From: Devosia sp.
GTDB lineage: Bacteria > Pseudomonadota > Alphaproteobacteria > Rhizobiales > Devosiaceae
Direction of reading: 5' to 3'
Assembly: GCA_016793415.1 (NCBI GenBank)
Contig: JAEUMC010000705.1
Location: 1-8,589, forward strand
Length of the DNA: 8,589 nt
In this document: piece after piece, positions 1 to 6,050 of the stretch
How positions within the stretch are numbered: the stretch's first letter is position 1
How the letters are laid out: each line of letters opens with the position of its first letter
Program-made: the position numbers and the translations under genes
The notes under the pieces: model-generated
Databases searched by the model: none
Told to the model about the DNA's origin: nothing
The model's input: only the letters and a program-made list of their open reading frames with translations

Positions 1-47
1 ATTCCTCCCGCATGTCTCGCCCCTCCAGGCCTCGCGCCGAGCGGCGC

Positions 48-73
48 CCGACGGACGTTTCTCGTCCTGTCGG
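48..73. other. Strong bulged stem-loop
   Basis: Positions 48-56 pair with 64-73 (CCGACGGAC against GTCCTGTCGG, bulged T at 68); 57-63 can close one further pair, leaving a loop of about 5 nt. No T-run follows on either strand, so it does not look like an ordinary intrinsic terminator. It may be an end-of-transcript structure for a gene left of the window or part of a structured RNA. Which strand is transcribed is unknown. Confidence 0.4.
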
Positions 74-118
74 CAACTGCACAATAGACGGCTCATCGGA
101 AAAGTCGAACGCTCAAGC

Positions 119-139
119 GTCGGGCCGCCCACGCCCGAC
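119..139. other. Perfect 7-bp stem-loop with an alternative upstream partner
   Basis: GTCGGGC (119-125) pairs perfectly with GCCCGAC (133-139) across a 7-nt loop. The same GCCCGAC also occurs at 46-52, so 119-125 has two mutually exclusive partners, and pairing with 46-52 would break the 48-73 hairpin. Both halves are seen directly in the sequence; any switching role is inference. Confidence 0.35.
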
Positions 140-172
140 CAGCCGCGACGATTGGCGAAACCGGTGCGTCTG

Positions 173-195
173 ACAGCGCTGTGATCAATTGATCA
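173..195. promoter_or_regulatory. Abutting palindromes, operator candidate
   Basis: ACAGCGCTGT (173-182) and TGATCAATTGATCA (182-195) are both perfect palindromes sharing one base. The second ends directly against a TTGACA element at 196-201. TGACAG occurs on both sides (171-176 and 197-202), and GTGATCA recurs at 346-352. This placement fits binding sites for a dimeric regulator controlling the adjacent promoter. The 6-nt centre between TGAT and ATCA does not fit FNR/FixK sites, which have 4. The regulator cannot be named; the nearby HTH protein (553-834) is one candidate. Confidence 0.45.
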
Positions 196-224
196 TTGAC
201 AGTGGGGCTCAAGTTACATTTTCT
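196..224 (+). promoter_or_regulatory. Promoter candidate (TTGACA, 17 bp, TTTTCT)
   Basis: A perfect -35 hexamer, TTGACA (196-201), is followed after 17 bp by a poor -10, TTTTCT (219-224, 3 of 6 consensus bases). Initiation would fall near 231. A palindrome abuts the -35, and two hairpins plus a T-rich run follow at 234-297. The weak -10 limits certainty. Confidence 0.35.
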
Positions 225-230
225 GTCGCC

Positions 231-297
231 GCGAACTGGGCTGTCGATCCTTTCCAGTTACTGCAACTATATATGCAGAGCAGTTTTTGTTCTTTTT
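231..297 (+). ncRNA. Candidate small RNA or attenuator leader
   Basis: Downstream of the 196-224 promoter candidate lie AACTGG (234-239) pairing with CCAGTT (254-259) over a 14-nt loop, then ACTGC (260-264) pairing with GCAGT (280-284), or alternatively CTGCA/TGCAG (261-265/274-278), then a run with 12 T in 14 bases (284-297). CAGTT occurs twice (255-259 and 281-285), so AACTG at 234-238 could pair with either copy, an attenuator-like choice. Promoter, two stems and a T-tail within 100 bp fit a small RNA of about 65 nt. Each stem is short, and no known RNA family is recognised. Confidence 0.3.
260..297 (+). terminator. Weak hairpin plus T-rich tract
   Basis: A 5-bp stem (260-264 with 280-284) runs straight into TTTTTGTTCTTTTT (284-297). 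The T-tract is striking in a GC-rich genome and is the best terminator-like signal in the window, but the stem is short and its loop is AT-rich. Confidence 0.3.
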
Positions 298-460
298 AGA
301 TCAGCGCAATGCATCGACTGAGCGATTTTTGCTCATCGGCAAAATGTGATCATACCCGGTACTGGGCCAGGTGCGATCAGCCGAATACGGTGCATGATGA
401 AGGCGTCGGCGTGACTTCAGGCGTTGGGGGGCAACAAACCAGCGTTCTGATGTGGGGGAA

Positions 461-556
461 ATGACAATAATAGATACACAACCAGGCATTGCTGCGCATG
501 ACGGCTGCGCGGCGAATGGTCGGACGAATCTGTGGCGGGAGGCACCCCGCTCGTGA
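461..556 (+). CDS. Possible 31-codon leader ORF overlapping the HTH start
   Basis: ATG at 461 opens a 31-codon frame ending in TGA at 554-556, which overlaps the GTG start of the HTH gene (553) as GTGA. Its own ATG overlaps the TGA (462-464) of another short frame, 309-464, as ATGA. Such 4-nt overlaps are typical of translationally coupled genes. Against it, the G-run 454-458 sits only 2 nt from the ATG, codon use is unlike the neighbours, and the peptide resembles nothing recognised. It may be chance or the remains of a longer frameshifted gene. Confidence 0.2.
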   Translation: MTIIDTQPGIAAHDGCAANGRTNLWREAPRS

Positions 557-834
557 ACCAGCTTTCGCACCTGCAGCCGGGGCTGACGGAAACACCGACC
601 GATACGCTGTCGCATGCGCAGATCCGCGCGGCGCGCGCCTATCTGGGCTGGACGGCGATCGAACTTGCCGAGGAGTCGGGAGTATCGTTCTCGACCGTGC
701 GCCGGGTCGAAATGCCCGGCCACCGCGCGGTTCGCAACGAGAACCTCGCAGCAATCCGCGAGGCGTTCAGCCGCCACGGCGTGCGCTTCGTCAGCTATGC
801 CGATGGCGGCCTCGGAATCGCCGGGCGGAGTTAG
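553..834 (+). CDS. Small XRE-type helix-turn-helix regulator
   Basis: A 93-residue probable DNA-binding protein. Residues about 22-55 form the helix-turn-helix: AQIRAARAYLGWTAIELAEE, then SGVSFSTVRRVE. This is the standard pattern of the short alphaproteobacterial Cro/CI-like proteins, followed by a helix (NLAAIREAFSRHGVRF) and a Gly-rich end. No effector or dimerisation domain is present. GTG at 553 was chosen because GGGAGG (537-542) lies 10 nt upstream; an in-frame GTG at 532 would add 7 residues but lacks a ribosome site. The stop overlaps the convergent hydrolase stop by 4 bp. These proteins usually act as local repressors, and palindromes at 173-195 and the repeated GTGATCA at 346 are possible targets, though that is inference. 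The target and signal are unknown. Confidence 0.82.
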   Translation: MNQLSHLQPGLTETPTDTLSHAQIRAARAYLGWTAIELAEESGVSFSTVRRVEMPGHRAVRNENLAAIREAFSRHGVRFVSYADGGLGIAGRS

Positions 835-1712
835 AGGTTGCCGGCAAAGAAGCTGAGCGCAGCGGCGCGCATGCGCGGCGTCTCCTGGTGCTTCACGCCG
901 GGCTCCGACACCAGTTGCAACCGGCCGGGCGCGTTGGCGTAGGCGGCGCTGGTTTCCTCCCACGCCAGTGCCACGGCAGCCGGCGGGGTCAACGAGTCCG
1001 CCTCGCCGATACAGATGAGCTGCGGGCGCGGCGCCACCAATGCACCAATGGCGCCGGCATCAGCCTCGTTCAACAGGCCTGGGACGATCAGGTAGACGCC
1101 ATGACCGTCATGGTTGCCCAGCTCGATCATCTTGCGCAAATCGGCAAAGCAGCAGAGGTGCGCCACGGCCTTGATGCGCTCGTCCATCGCCGCCAGCCAG
1201 TAGCTCAGCGTACACCCCATCGAGATGCCGAAAGCGCCGATCCGTTCCGCGTCGACATCCGGGCGCGAGGCCAGATAGGTCAGCGCCGCCGAGTGGTCGC
1301 AGAGCATCTGGCTGAACAGGCCCTTGCCGTACCAGAGCAACGCCTTGGCCGCCGCCCCCTCGGTGACCGTGGCGCGCTTGCCGAACACCGGCATGTCGAT
1401 GGCGAGCGTCACGTAACCGGCGCGGGCGAACGCCGGCCCCAGCGGATCGAGCAGATACTCGCGGCCGTCGAGCAGTTCGTCGGCGCCGATGTCGTAGCGG
1501 CCGCCATGCGAGTGACCATAGAGGATCGCCGGCAACCTGCCCTCGACCTTCAGCGGCCGGGTGAGGATGCCGCGGACCTCGGTATCACCGAGCCGGAGCG
1601 TCAGATGTTCGACCTCGTAGTCGTCGCGCTGCTCGATCTGGGCAGCACTCAGCGACACAGCCGGTTCCACCAGCCCGATGAGCTGGCGCAGCCTCGCACG
1701 CGTAATGGCCAT
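831..1712 (-). CDS. Alpha/beta hydrolase, dienelactone hydrolase-like
   Basis: A 293-residue cytoplasmic serine hydrolase with no signal peptide. The fold core runs from about residue 44. The oxyanion-side segment ILYGHSHGG is at 63-71, the strand and loop GYVTLAIDMPVFGKR at 99-113, and the nucleophile elbow GISMG at 162-166 with Ser164. The acid is probably Asp239 (GEADS) and the base His275 (GVKHQETP), so the catalytic triad is complete. The pattern fits dienelactone hydrolase or acetyl-esterase-like members of the superfamily; the substrate cannot be told. ATG at 1712 was chosen because it lies 1 nt after the stop of the Lrp-type gene, implying co-transcription and coupled translation, although no good ribosome site is visible. 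An upstream in-frame ATG (1802) would lie inside the regulator gene. The hydrolase may act on a metabolite sensed by that regulator (inference). Confidence 0.9.
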   Translation of the reverse strand: MAITRARLRQLIGLVEPAVSLSAAQIEQRDDYEVEHLTLRLGDTEVRGILTRPLKVEGRLPAILYGHSHGGRYDIGADELLDGREYLLDPLGPAFARAGYVTLAIDMPVFGKRATVTEGAAAKALLWYGKGLFSQMLCDHSAALTYLASRPDVDAERIGAFGISMGCTLSYWLAAMDERIKAVAHLCCFADLRKMIELGNHDGHGVYLIVPGLLNEADAGAIGALVAPRPQLICIGEADSLTPPAAVALAWEETSAAYANAPGRLQLVSEPGVKHQETPRMRAAALSFFAGNL

Positions 1713-1713
1713 G

Positions 1714-2193
1714 TTACTTGTCGTCGTCGGAGACGATGGCGAACTCCAGCGGCAGGGCCGTGGTATACTTGATCTGACCCATGGCGAAGGACGAGCTGAC
1801 ATCGGTCAGATTGATCTTCGAAATCAGCTTTTTGTAGAACGAGTCATAGGCAGCGATGTCGGGAACGACGACGCGCAGCAGGTAATCCACTTCGCCGCTC
1901 ATCCGGTAAAACTCGACCACCTCGGTGAAGTCCTCCACCACGGCAGCGAACTTGCGCATCCACGCATCGTTGTGCTCGTTGGTGCGGATCGACACGAACA
2001 CCGTGACGCCAGCATTGATTTTGGTGGGGTCCAGCACCGCAACGCGGCCCTTGATGATCCCATCCTCTTCCATCTTCTGGATGCGCCGCCAGCACGGCGT
2101 CGTCGACAGCCCTACCTTGCGGCCGATTTCGGCAACAGGAGTGGTCGCGTCCTTCTGCAGGAGCGCCAGAATCTTGCGATCGATCTTGTCCAA
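1714..2193 (-). CDS. Lrp/AsnC family transcriptional regulator, DecR/YbaO-like
   Basis: A 159-residue regulator, the normal family length. The N-terminal HTH (about 4-50) starts with DKIDRKILALLQKD and has its recognition helix around STTPCWRRIQKMEEDGII (30-47). The C-terminal RAM/AsnC ligand and oligomerisation domain spans about 62-145, with GEVDYLLRVVV (100-110). From memory, TTPCWRR and SSFAMGQIKYTTALPL closely match Escherichia coli DecR (YbaO), which responds to cysteine; ligand identity here is inference. The start is TTG at 2193: an in-frame TAG lies 18 nt upstream, AGGGGG (2206-2211) is a usable ribosome site about 12 nt away, and the family begins at this point. It shares an operon with the hydrolase (831-1712). 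Its own promoter (2278-2306), with phased AACGCAAA repeats, suggests autoregulation. Confidence 0.95.
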   Translation of the reverse strand: MDKIDRKILALLQKDATTPVAEIGRKVGLSTTPCWRRIQKMEEDGIIKGRVAVLDPTKINAGVTVFVSIRTNEHNDAWMRKFAAVVEDFTEVVEFYRMSGEVDYLLRVVVPDIAAYDSFYKKLISKINLTDVSSSFAMGQIKYTTALPLEFAIVSDDDK

Positions 2194-2220
2194 AGCTATG
2201 GCAGCCCCCTAGAAATCAGA

Positions 2221-2289
2221 TTGCGTGACTGTGAGGAAATCAGCGCGATAACGCAAAGATGGTCGGATAAGGCGGCCATACAACGCAAA
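2221..2289. repeat. Phased AACGCAAA repeats, Lrp-type operator candidate
   Basis: AACGCAAA occurs at 2250-2257 and 2282-2289 (32 bp apart), and the inverted core TTGCGT at 2221-2226 lies 30 bp from the first copy. Spacing near three helical turns puts all three on one face of the DNA, which suits the multimeric binding of Lrp/AsnC proteins. They lie between the promoter and the start of the regulator gene. Assigning them to this regulator is inference. Confidence 0.4.
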
Positions 2290-2306
2290 CATCTTGCGCC
2301 TGTCAA
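2278..2306 (-). promoter_or_regulatory. Promoter of the Lrp-hydrolase operon
   Basis: On the minus strand a perfect TTGACA (2306-2301) is followed after exactly 17 bp by TTGTAT (2283-2278). The -35 overlaps the stop codon of the upstream nuclease gene. The predicted 5' leader before the TTG start is about 80 nt. One copy of the AACGCAAA repeat (2282-2289) covers the spacer and the edge of the -10. Confidence 0.5.
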
Positions 2307-2977
2307 CTAGGTAGAAGGCTCCAGAGCCAGGTCAGGAAACGCTCGAAGCGGCTGGGGTTGCCGGCCTCCGCGGCACCGCCCTCAGCCTCGCGTCGGCGCC
2401 ACTCGGCCGGAGTATCGAATTGCCCCTGCCACACGCCCCGCCTGGCGCGTCGTGCCTGGCTCTCGGCTCCCAGGTAGCTGTCCGTCGCAATGGCAAGTCC
2501 GTCGGCGACCAGGGCCTCGGCGATATCCAGCTTGCCGTCACGGCAGACGGCCAACAGCCGGCCGTAGCGGTCGTGGCCTTCCGGACGGCAGGACAGCGTG
2601 CGGTTACGGGTCAACTCCCGCATACGGCCGGCAGCTGCCTTGCCGCACTCCCATGAGCCGCCTGCCGCTGTACGACAGGTCTGGTTCCATTCCGGAGCGT
2701 CGATCCCAGGCAGGCGGATGCGCTGGCCGGCGACATCTATGGTATCGCCATCGCTCACCCGCTCGACCTGGCCGGTCAACTGCGGACCATCGAGGTTGAA
2801 AGGCGCATCGGGCTGCAGCAGGTAGACCACGATCGCCAGCCCGACGAGGATGACCAGCCAGCTGCGCCAAGGCACCTTGCGACGACGTGGCAACGGGTTG
2901 CGGCGACCGTTGGCCCAGGCGGGCATGGCTCGATGCAGGATGGGCTGCAACTGCTTCTCACCACGGGCTTTTCCCAT
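2303..2977 (-). CDS. Membrane-anchored thermonuclease-like nuclease (SNase fold)
   Basis: A 224-residue protein: basic N-terminus (to about 37, with RRNPLPRRRKVPWR), one membrane segment (about 38-54, WRSWLVILVGLAIVVYLL), then a staphylococcal nuclease domain (about 66-195). The residues needed for Ca-dependent phosphodiester cleavage are present by family alignment: Asp76 and Asp78 (SDGDT), Arg88, Asp93 and Glu96 (RLPGIDAPE), and Arg140 (DRYGR). By the positive-inside rule the domain faces the periplasm; Cys101, 111, 130 and 145 could form two disulfides there. The tail FERFLTWLWSLLPS (211-224) is unusually hydrophobic. ATG at 2977 was chosen for the GGGG six nt upstream; an upstream in-frame ATG (3109) would run through the divergent promoter region. 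It likely degrades or recycles DNA or RNA at the cell surface. The gene is probably expressed on its own. Confidence 0.92.
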   Translation of the reverse strand: MGKARGEKQLQPILHRAMPAWANGRRNPLPRRRKVPWRSWLVILVGLAIVVYLLQPDAPFNLDGPQLTGQVERVSDGDTIDVAGQRIRLPGIDAPEWNQTCRTAAGGSWECGKAAAGRMRELTRNRTLSCRPEGHDRYGRLLAVCRDGKLDIAEALVADGLAIATDSYLGAESQARRARRGVWQGQFDTPAEWRRREAEGGAAEAGNPSRFERFLTWLWSLLPS

Positions 2978-3085
2978 TTGCAGCCCCTGCCCTTCACCCA
3001 AACTTAACCATGCGAGGCTAAGGGTTTTTGCACAAGCGTAACGAACGCGTTTCCTGTTCGTAGTGTTTAGTCGAGTACTGCGTAA
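2978..3085. promoter_or_regulatory. Divergent promoter region between nuclease and histidine kinase
   Basis: This 108-bp gap must hold the starts of two divergent transcripts. It contains TTAACCAT (3004-3011), an exact CtrA half-site as known from Caulobacter and Rhizobiales, and an AT-richer stretch 3021-3070. No convincing -35/-10 pair could be fixed on either strand. Confidence 0.45.
3004..3011 (+). promoter_or_regulatory. CtrA half-site candidate (TTAACCAT)
   Basis: An exact match to the 8-base half-site of the cell-cycle regulator CtrA, 74 bp upstream of the kinase start and 26 bp upstream of the nuclease start. The second TTAA of the full TTAA-N7-TTAA site is absent. The word is rare in GC-rich DNA, but a chance match cannot be excluded. 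Confidence 0.3.
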
Positions 3086-4618
3086 ATGTCGGTAAAGCCC
3101 GCGATGCACGATCAGGACGTGCGCGCCCAGATGGGCCGCGAGCTTCGTCGCAACTCGCAGCGGACAGTCTTCGACGCACGACAGCGTCTCACCTCGAGTT
3201 CGGGCACCCGCGCTTCCTTCGATTTCGAACTGCTGGACGAGTATGCCAGCTCACGGCTCGGCGGCCTGCTGGCCGTGCCGGCGCTGGTGCTGATCCTGAC
3301 GCTGTTTTCCAGCCTCTGGGTCTCGCCGCTGGCCGCCGCCGGCTGGGCCACGCTGGTGATCATCGCCAACCTTGCGGTGGTCTGGCTCTGTCGCCGCTTC
3401 AAGACCGAGGACCCCGCCAAGTTCAATGCCGGCAACTGGACGGCAACCTTCATCGGCGCGGAACTGGTCAACGGCATCGCCTGGGCCTTGCTGGCGCTGT
3501 TCACGCTGGTGGCCGACGACCGCATGGCGCTGCTGGTGGCGATGTTCGCCATCACGCTGGTAGGCATCGCCGCCAACGCCGTATCGACGCGGACGCTCCC
3601 GGGCGCCACGCTGATGAGCACCCTTCCCGCCGCGGCTACGGTGACCATCACCCTGCTGCTGGCCGGCGGCACGCTCAACTGGGCCTTGGCCGCAGTGGTG
3701 GTGGGCGGCGAGATGTTCTTCGTCTATCTCGCCAAACAGCTCTACGCCTCCGAGCTCGAAACCATCGAGCACCAGGCCGAAAAGGATGCGCTGATCAACG
3801 AGCTCGAGGAAGCGAGGGAGATGAGCGACGAGGCCCGGCGGCACGCCGAGCAGGCCAACATCGCCAAATCGCAGTTCCTCGCAACGATGAGCCACGAGCT
3901 GCGCACCCCGCTCAACGCCATTATCGGCTTTTCCGAAGTGCTGCAGTCCGAGCTGCTCGGCGCCCACAACGTGCCGCAGTACAAGGAATATGCCGGCGAC
4001 ATCCATTCGTCCGGCCAGCACCTGCTCAACCTGATCAACGAGTTGCTGGATCTCAGCCGCATCGAGGCGGGCAAGTACGACCTCAACGAGGAAGCGGTGT
4101 CGCTGATCGACATCGCCGAGGATTGCCGGCGCATGGTGGAGATCCGCGCCAAGGGCAAGGGGATCGAACTCTCGGTCAGCTATGCGCATAACCTGCCCAA
4201 GCTCTGGGGCGACGAGCGGGCGATCCGCCAGGTAGTATTGAACCTCCTCTCCAACGCCATCAAGTTCACCCCGCAATCGGGCAAGGTGCACCTGATGGTG
4301 ACGCGTTCGGGCGATGGCGGCCAACTGCTGAGCGTACGCGACAACGGCCCCGGCATTCCCGAGAACGAGATCGAGACGGTGCTGAGCTCGTTCGGCCAGG
4401 GCTCCCTGGCGCAGAAATCGGCGGAACAGGGCGCCGGCCTCGGCCTGCCGATCGTGCAGAAGATCATGGAGTTGCACCAGGGGCGGTTCGACCTGTTTTC
4501 GAAGCTCCGCTTCGGCACCGAGGTGATTGCCACCTTCCCGCGCGCCCGCGTCATGGATGCACTGGCGCCGGTGGTGGAAAAGAAGCCGCGGCTGCGGATC
4601 TACTCAGAAGCCAGCTGA
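3086..4618 (+). CDS. Membrane sensor histidine kinase, PleC/DivJ/PdhS-like
   Basis: A 510-residue kinase. A cytoplasmic N-terminus (1-57) is followed by about six membrane segments (near 58-76, 82-101, 119-141, 146-165, 180-194, 198-216), with no large periplasmic domain. A coiled coil follows (about 222-262). The HisKA H-box FLATMSHELRTPLNAIIGF has phospho-acceptor His270. The HATPase domain has an N-box around Asn390 (LLSNAIKFT), G1 DNGPGIP (419-425), F-box FGQG (436-439) and G2 GAGLGLPI (449-456). The H-box region and the segment GSLAQKSAEQG resemble the PdhS family that acts on DivK; this rests on recall and the target is inferred. No response regulator is adjacent, so it is an orphan kinase. 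The first possible ATG, directly after a TAA, was used; the ribosome site is poor and Met7 (3104) is an alternative. An aminotransferase gene follows 79 bp downstream on the same strand. Confidence 0.93.
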   Translation: MSVKPAMHDQDVRAQMGRELRRNSQRTVFDARQRLTSSSGTRASFDFELLDEYASSRLGGLLAVPALVLILTLFSSLWVSPLAAAGWATLVIIANLAVVWLCRRFKTEDPAKFNAGNWTATFIGAELVNGIAWALLALFTLVADDRMALLVAMFAITLVGIAANAVSTRTLPGATLMSTLPAAATVTITLLLAGGTLNWALAAVVVGGEMFFVYLAKQLYASELETIEHQAEKDALINELEEAREMSDEARRHAEQANIAKSQFLATMSHELRTPLNAIIGFSEVLQSELLGAHNVPQYKEYAGDIHSSGQHLLNLINELLDLSRIEAGKYDLNEEAVSLIDIAEDCRRMVEIRAKGKGIELSVSYAHNLPKLWGDERAIRQVVLNLLSNAIKFTPQSGKVHLMVTRSGDGGQLLSVRDNGPGIPENEIETVLSSFGQGSLAQKSAEQGAGLGLPIVQKIMELHQGRFDLFSKLRFGTEVIATFPRARVMDALAPVVEKKPRLRIYSEAS

Positions 4619-4697
4619 GGCACGCGCAAGCGGTACCTTCTGGCAATGGCCCGACCGGCCGGTTCGCCGCATACTCCCCAGTCAAAAGGGGGAATCC

Positions 4698-6050
4698 ATG
4701 CCTTCCATTGCCAATGCCGACGAGCTGACCCGGCTCGCCTTCGAGAACTGCATCTTTCCCGTCGCCGACCAGCGCATCGTGCGCGAACAGGGGCCGACCA
4801 TCTATGTCGCGGCCGACGGGATCGCCCTGACCGACAGCCATGGCGTCACCCGGCTCGATATGATGGGCTCGCACACCCGCGCCAACTCGCTGGGCTACGG
4901 CAACCGCGAGATCGCGACGGCGGTGTTCGAGCAGATGAGTGCGGTGCACTATATCGGCACCACCAGCCATTTCGCCGAACCGACGCTGCGGCTGGCCGGC
5001 AAGCTGGCGGAGCTGGCGCCGGGGCGGCTGAAGCGCTCGGCCTTTACCAGCGGTGGGTCGGAATCGGTGGAGACCGCGCTGAAGCTCGCCAAGCAGTACC
5101 AGCGCGAGAGCGGCAGGAAACCGCGAGCCTACAAGACGATCTCGCGCTGGAACGCCTATCATGGCGCCAGCATGGGGGCGCTGTCGGTGACCGACTGGCT
5201 GGCTGTGCGCGACGTGTTCGAGCCACGGGTGCCGGGCCACAGTTTCATTCCCAACCCGACCCGCTACCGCAACCCGTTCGGTATGCCCGAGGACGAGTAT
5301 GCCGAACTCTGCGCCACCTATCTCGAGCGCGAGATCCAGCTGCAGGGACCGGAAAGCGTCTCGGCCTTTATCGGCGAGCCGGTGATGCAGGCGCATGGCG
5401 TGCAGGTGCCGCTGCGGCGCTACTGGGACCGGGTGCGCGAGATCTGCGACAAATATGGCGTGCTGCTGATCGTCGATGAGGTGATCACCGGGTTCGGGCG
5501 CACCGGCACCTGGTTCGCCAGCGAGCATTTCGGGCTGGAGCCCGACATCATGACCATGGCCAAGGCGCTGAGCGCCGGCTACGGGCCGATCGGCGCCGTG
5601 ATCACCCGCGACGAGATCGCCGATGCGATCCCGCTGTTCCGGCACGTCCACACCTTCGCCGGCCACGCCAGCATGGCGGCAGCGGCGAACGCCGCTATCC
5701 ACATCAAGGAGCGGGACGGGCTGGTCGAGGCAGGCAGGCGCAACGGCACGCGCTTCGGCGCCGAGCTGGCGGCGGCACTTGATACCCACCGAATCGTCGG
5801 TCAGGTGCGGGGGCTGGGCATGTGGTGGTGTGTGGATTTCGCTGCCGACAAAGCAACCAGGGCCGCGTTCACCGACGATACGGTGGCGGCGATCGTCCGC
5901 CGGATGAGCGACCACGGCATCCTCGCTTCGGCGATCGGTACGGCGCTGGAAATGGCACCGCCGCTGATCGCAACGCCGGAGCAGCTGGCGCGAGCCGTGG
6001 AAGTGTGTGCTCGGTCGGTGGAGGAAGTGGCACGCGAACGGGGACTTTAG
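4698..6050 (+). CDS. Class-III PLP-dependent aminotransferase
   Basis: A 450-residue cytoplasmic fold-type I enzyme, typical of the omega-amino acid/acetylornithine aminotransferase class (usual length 420-460). Phosphate-binding SGGSES is at 118-123, the aromatic-His YHG that stacks on the cofactor at 154-156 (His155), and Asp260-Glu261 in IVDEVITGFGRTG holds the PLP ring nitrogen. Lys289 in MTMAKALSAGY forms the Schiff base. HTFAGHASMAAAANAA (318-333) is the usual second-subunit segment. All key residues are present. It would move an amino group from an amine or omega-amino acid to a keto acid; the substrate is not evident and there is no pathway partner nearby. ATG at 4698 was chosen for the ribosome site AAAGGGGGA (4685-4693); the open frame extends back into the kinase gene. 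Its stop overlaps the nucleotidyltransferase stop by 4 bp. Confidence 0.95.
   Translation: MPSIANADELTRLAFENCIFPVADQRIVREQGPTIYVAADGIALTDSHGVTRLDMMGSHTRANSLGYGNREIATAVFEQMSAVHYIGTTSHFAEPTLRLAGKLAELAPGRLKRSAFTSGGSESVETALKLAKQYQRESGRKPRAYKTISRWNAYHGASMGALSVTDWLAVRDVFEPRVPGHSFIPNPTRYRNPFGMPEDEYAELCATYLEREIQLQGPESVSAFIGEPVMQAHGVQVPLRRYWDRVREICDKYGVLLIVDEVITGFGRTGTWFASEHFGLEPDIMTMAKALSAGYGPIGAVITRDEIADAIPLFRHVHTFAGHASMAAAANAAIHIKERDGLVEAGRRNGTRFGAELAAALDTHRIVGQVRGLGMWWCVDFAADKATRAAFTDDTVAAIVRRMSDHGILASAIGTALEMAPPLIATPEQLARAVEVCARSVEEVARERGL

Larger units (their letters stand above)
1..552. other. Long non-coding, structure-rich region upstream of the HTH gene
   Basis: No open frame here has convincing codon use. 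What is visible, left to right: a bulged GC stem-loop (48-73), a second stem-loop (119-139), palindromes ACAGCGCTGT (173-182) and TGATCAATTGATCA (182-195), a TTGACA element (196-201), two small hairpins (234-259, 260-284) and the T-rich run 284-297. Two short frames lie further right: 309-464 (51 codons, about 57% G/C at third positions by hand count, well below the neighbouring genes) and 461-556 (31 codons). The stretch 240-500 is clearly more AT-rich than the rest of the window. A gene to the left of position 1 may use part of this region, but none can be read. Confidence 0.6.

Noticed and set aside
12..170. 52-codon plus-strand frame starting at ATG 12
   Set aside because: Arg/Pro/Ser-rich, no ribosome site, and it runs through two strong stem-loops.
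182..195. FNR/FixK anaerobox
   Set aside because: TGAT and ATCA are separated by 6 nt, whereas FNR/FixK sites have 4; flanking T and A are also missing.
301..963. 220-codon minus-strand open frame across the leader and HTH gene
   Set aside because: Arg-rich, no motif, antisense to the well-supported HTH gene and overlapping the hydrolase end.
489..1772. 427-codon plus-strand open frame
   Set aside because: Antisense to the hydrolase with a complete triad; Arg/Gly/His-rich composition typical of the reverse frame of GC-rich genes.
3251..4477. 408-codon minus-strand open frame
   Set aside because: Lies antisense inside the histidine kinase, whose H, N, G1 and G2 boxes are all in order on the plus strand.
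4654..4663. Palindrome ACCGGCCGGT before the aminotransferase as an operator
   Set aside because: Short, purely GC-type palindrome of a kind expected often in this base composition, with no promoter beside it.
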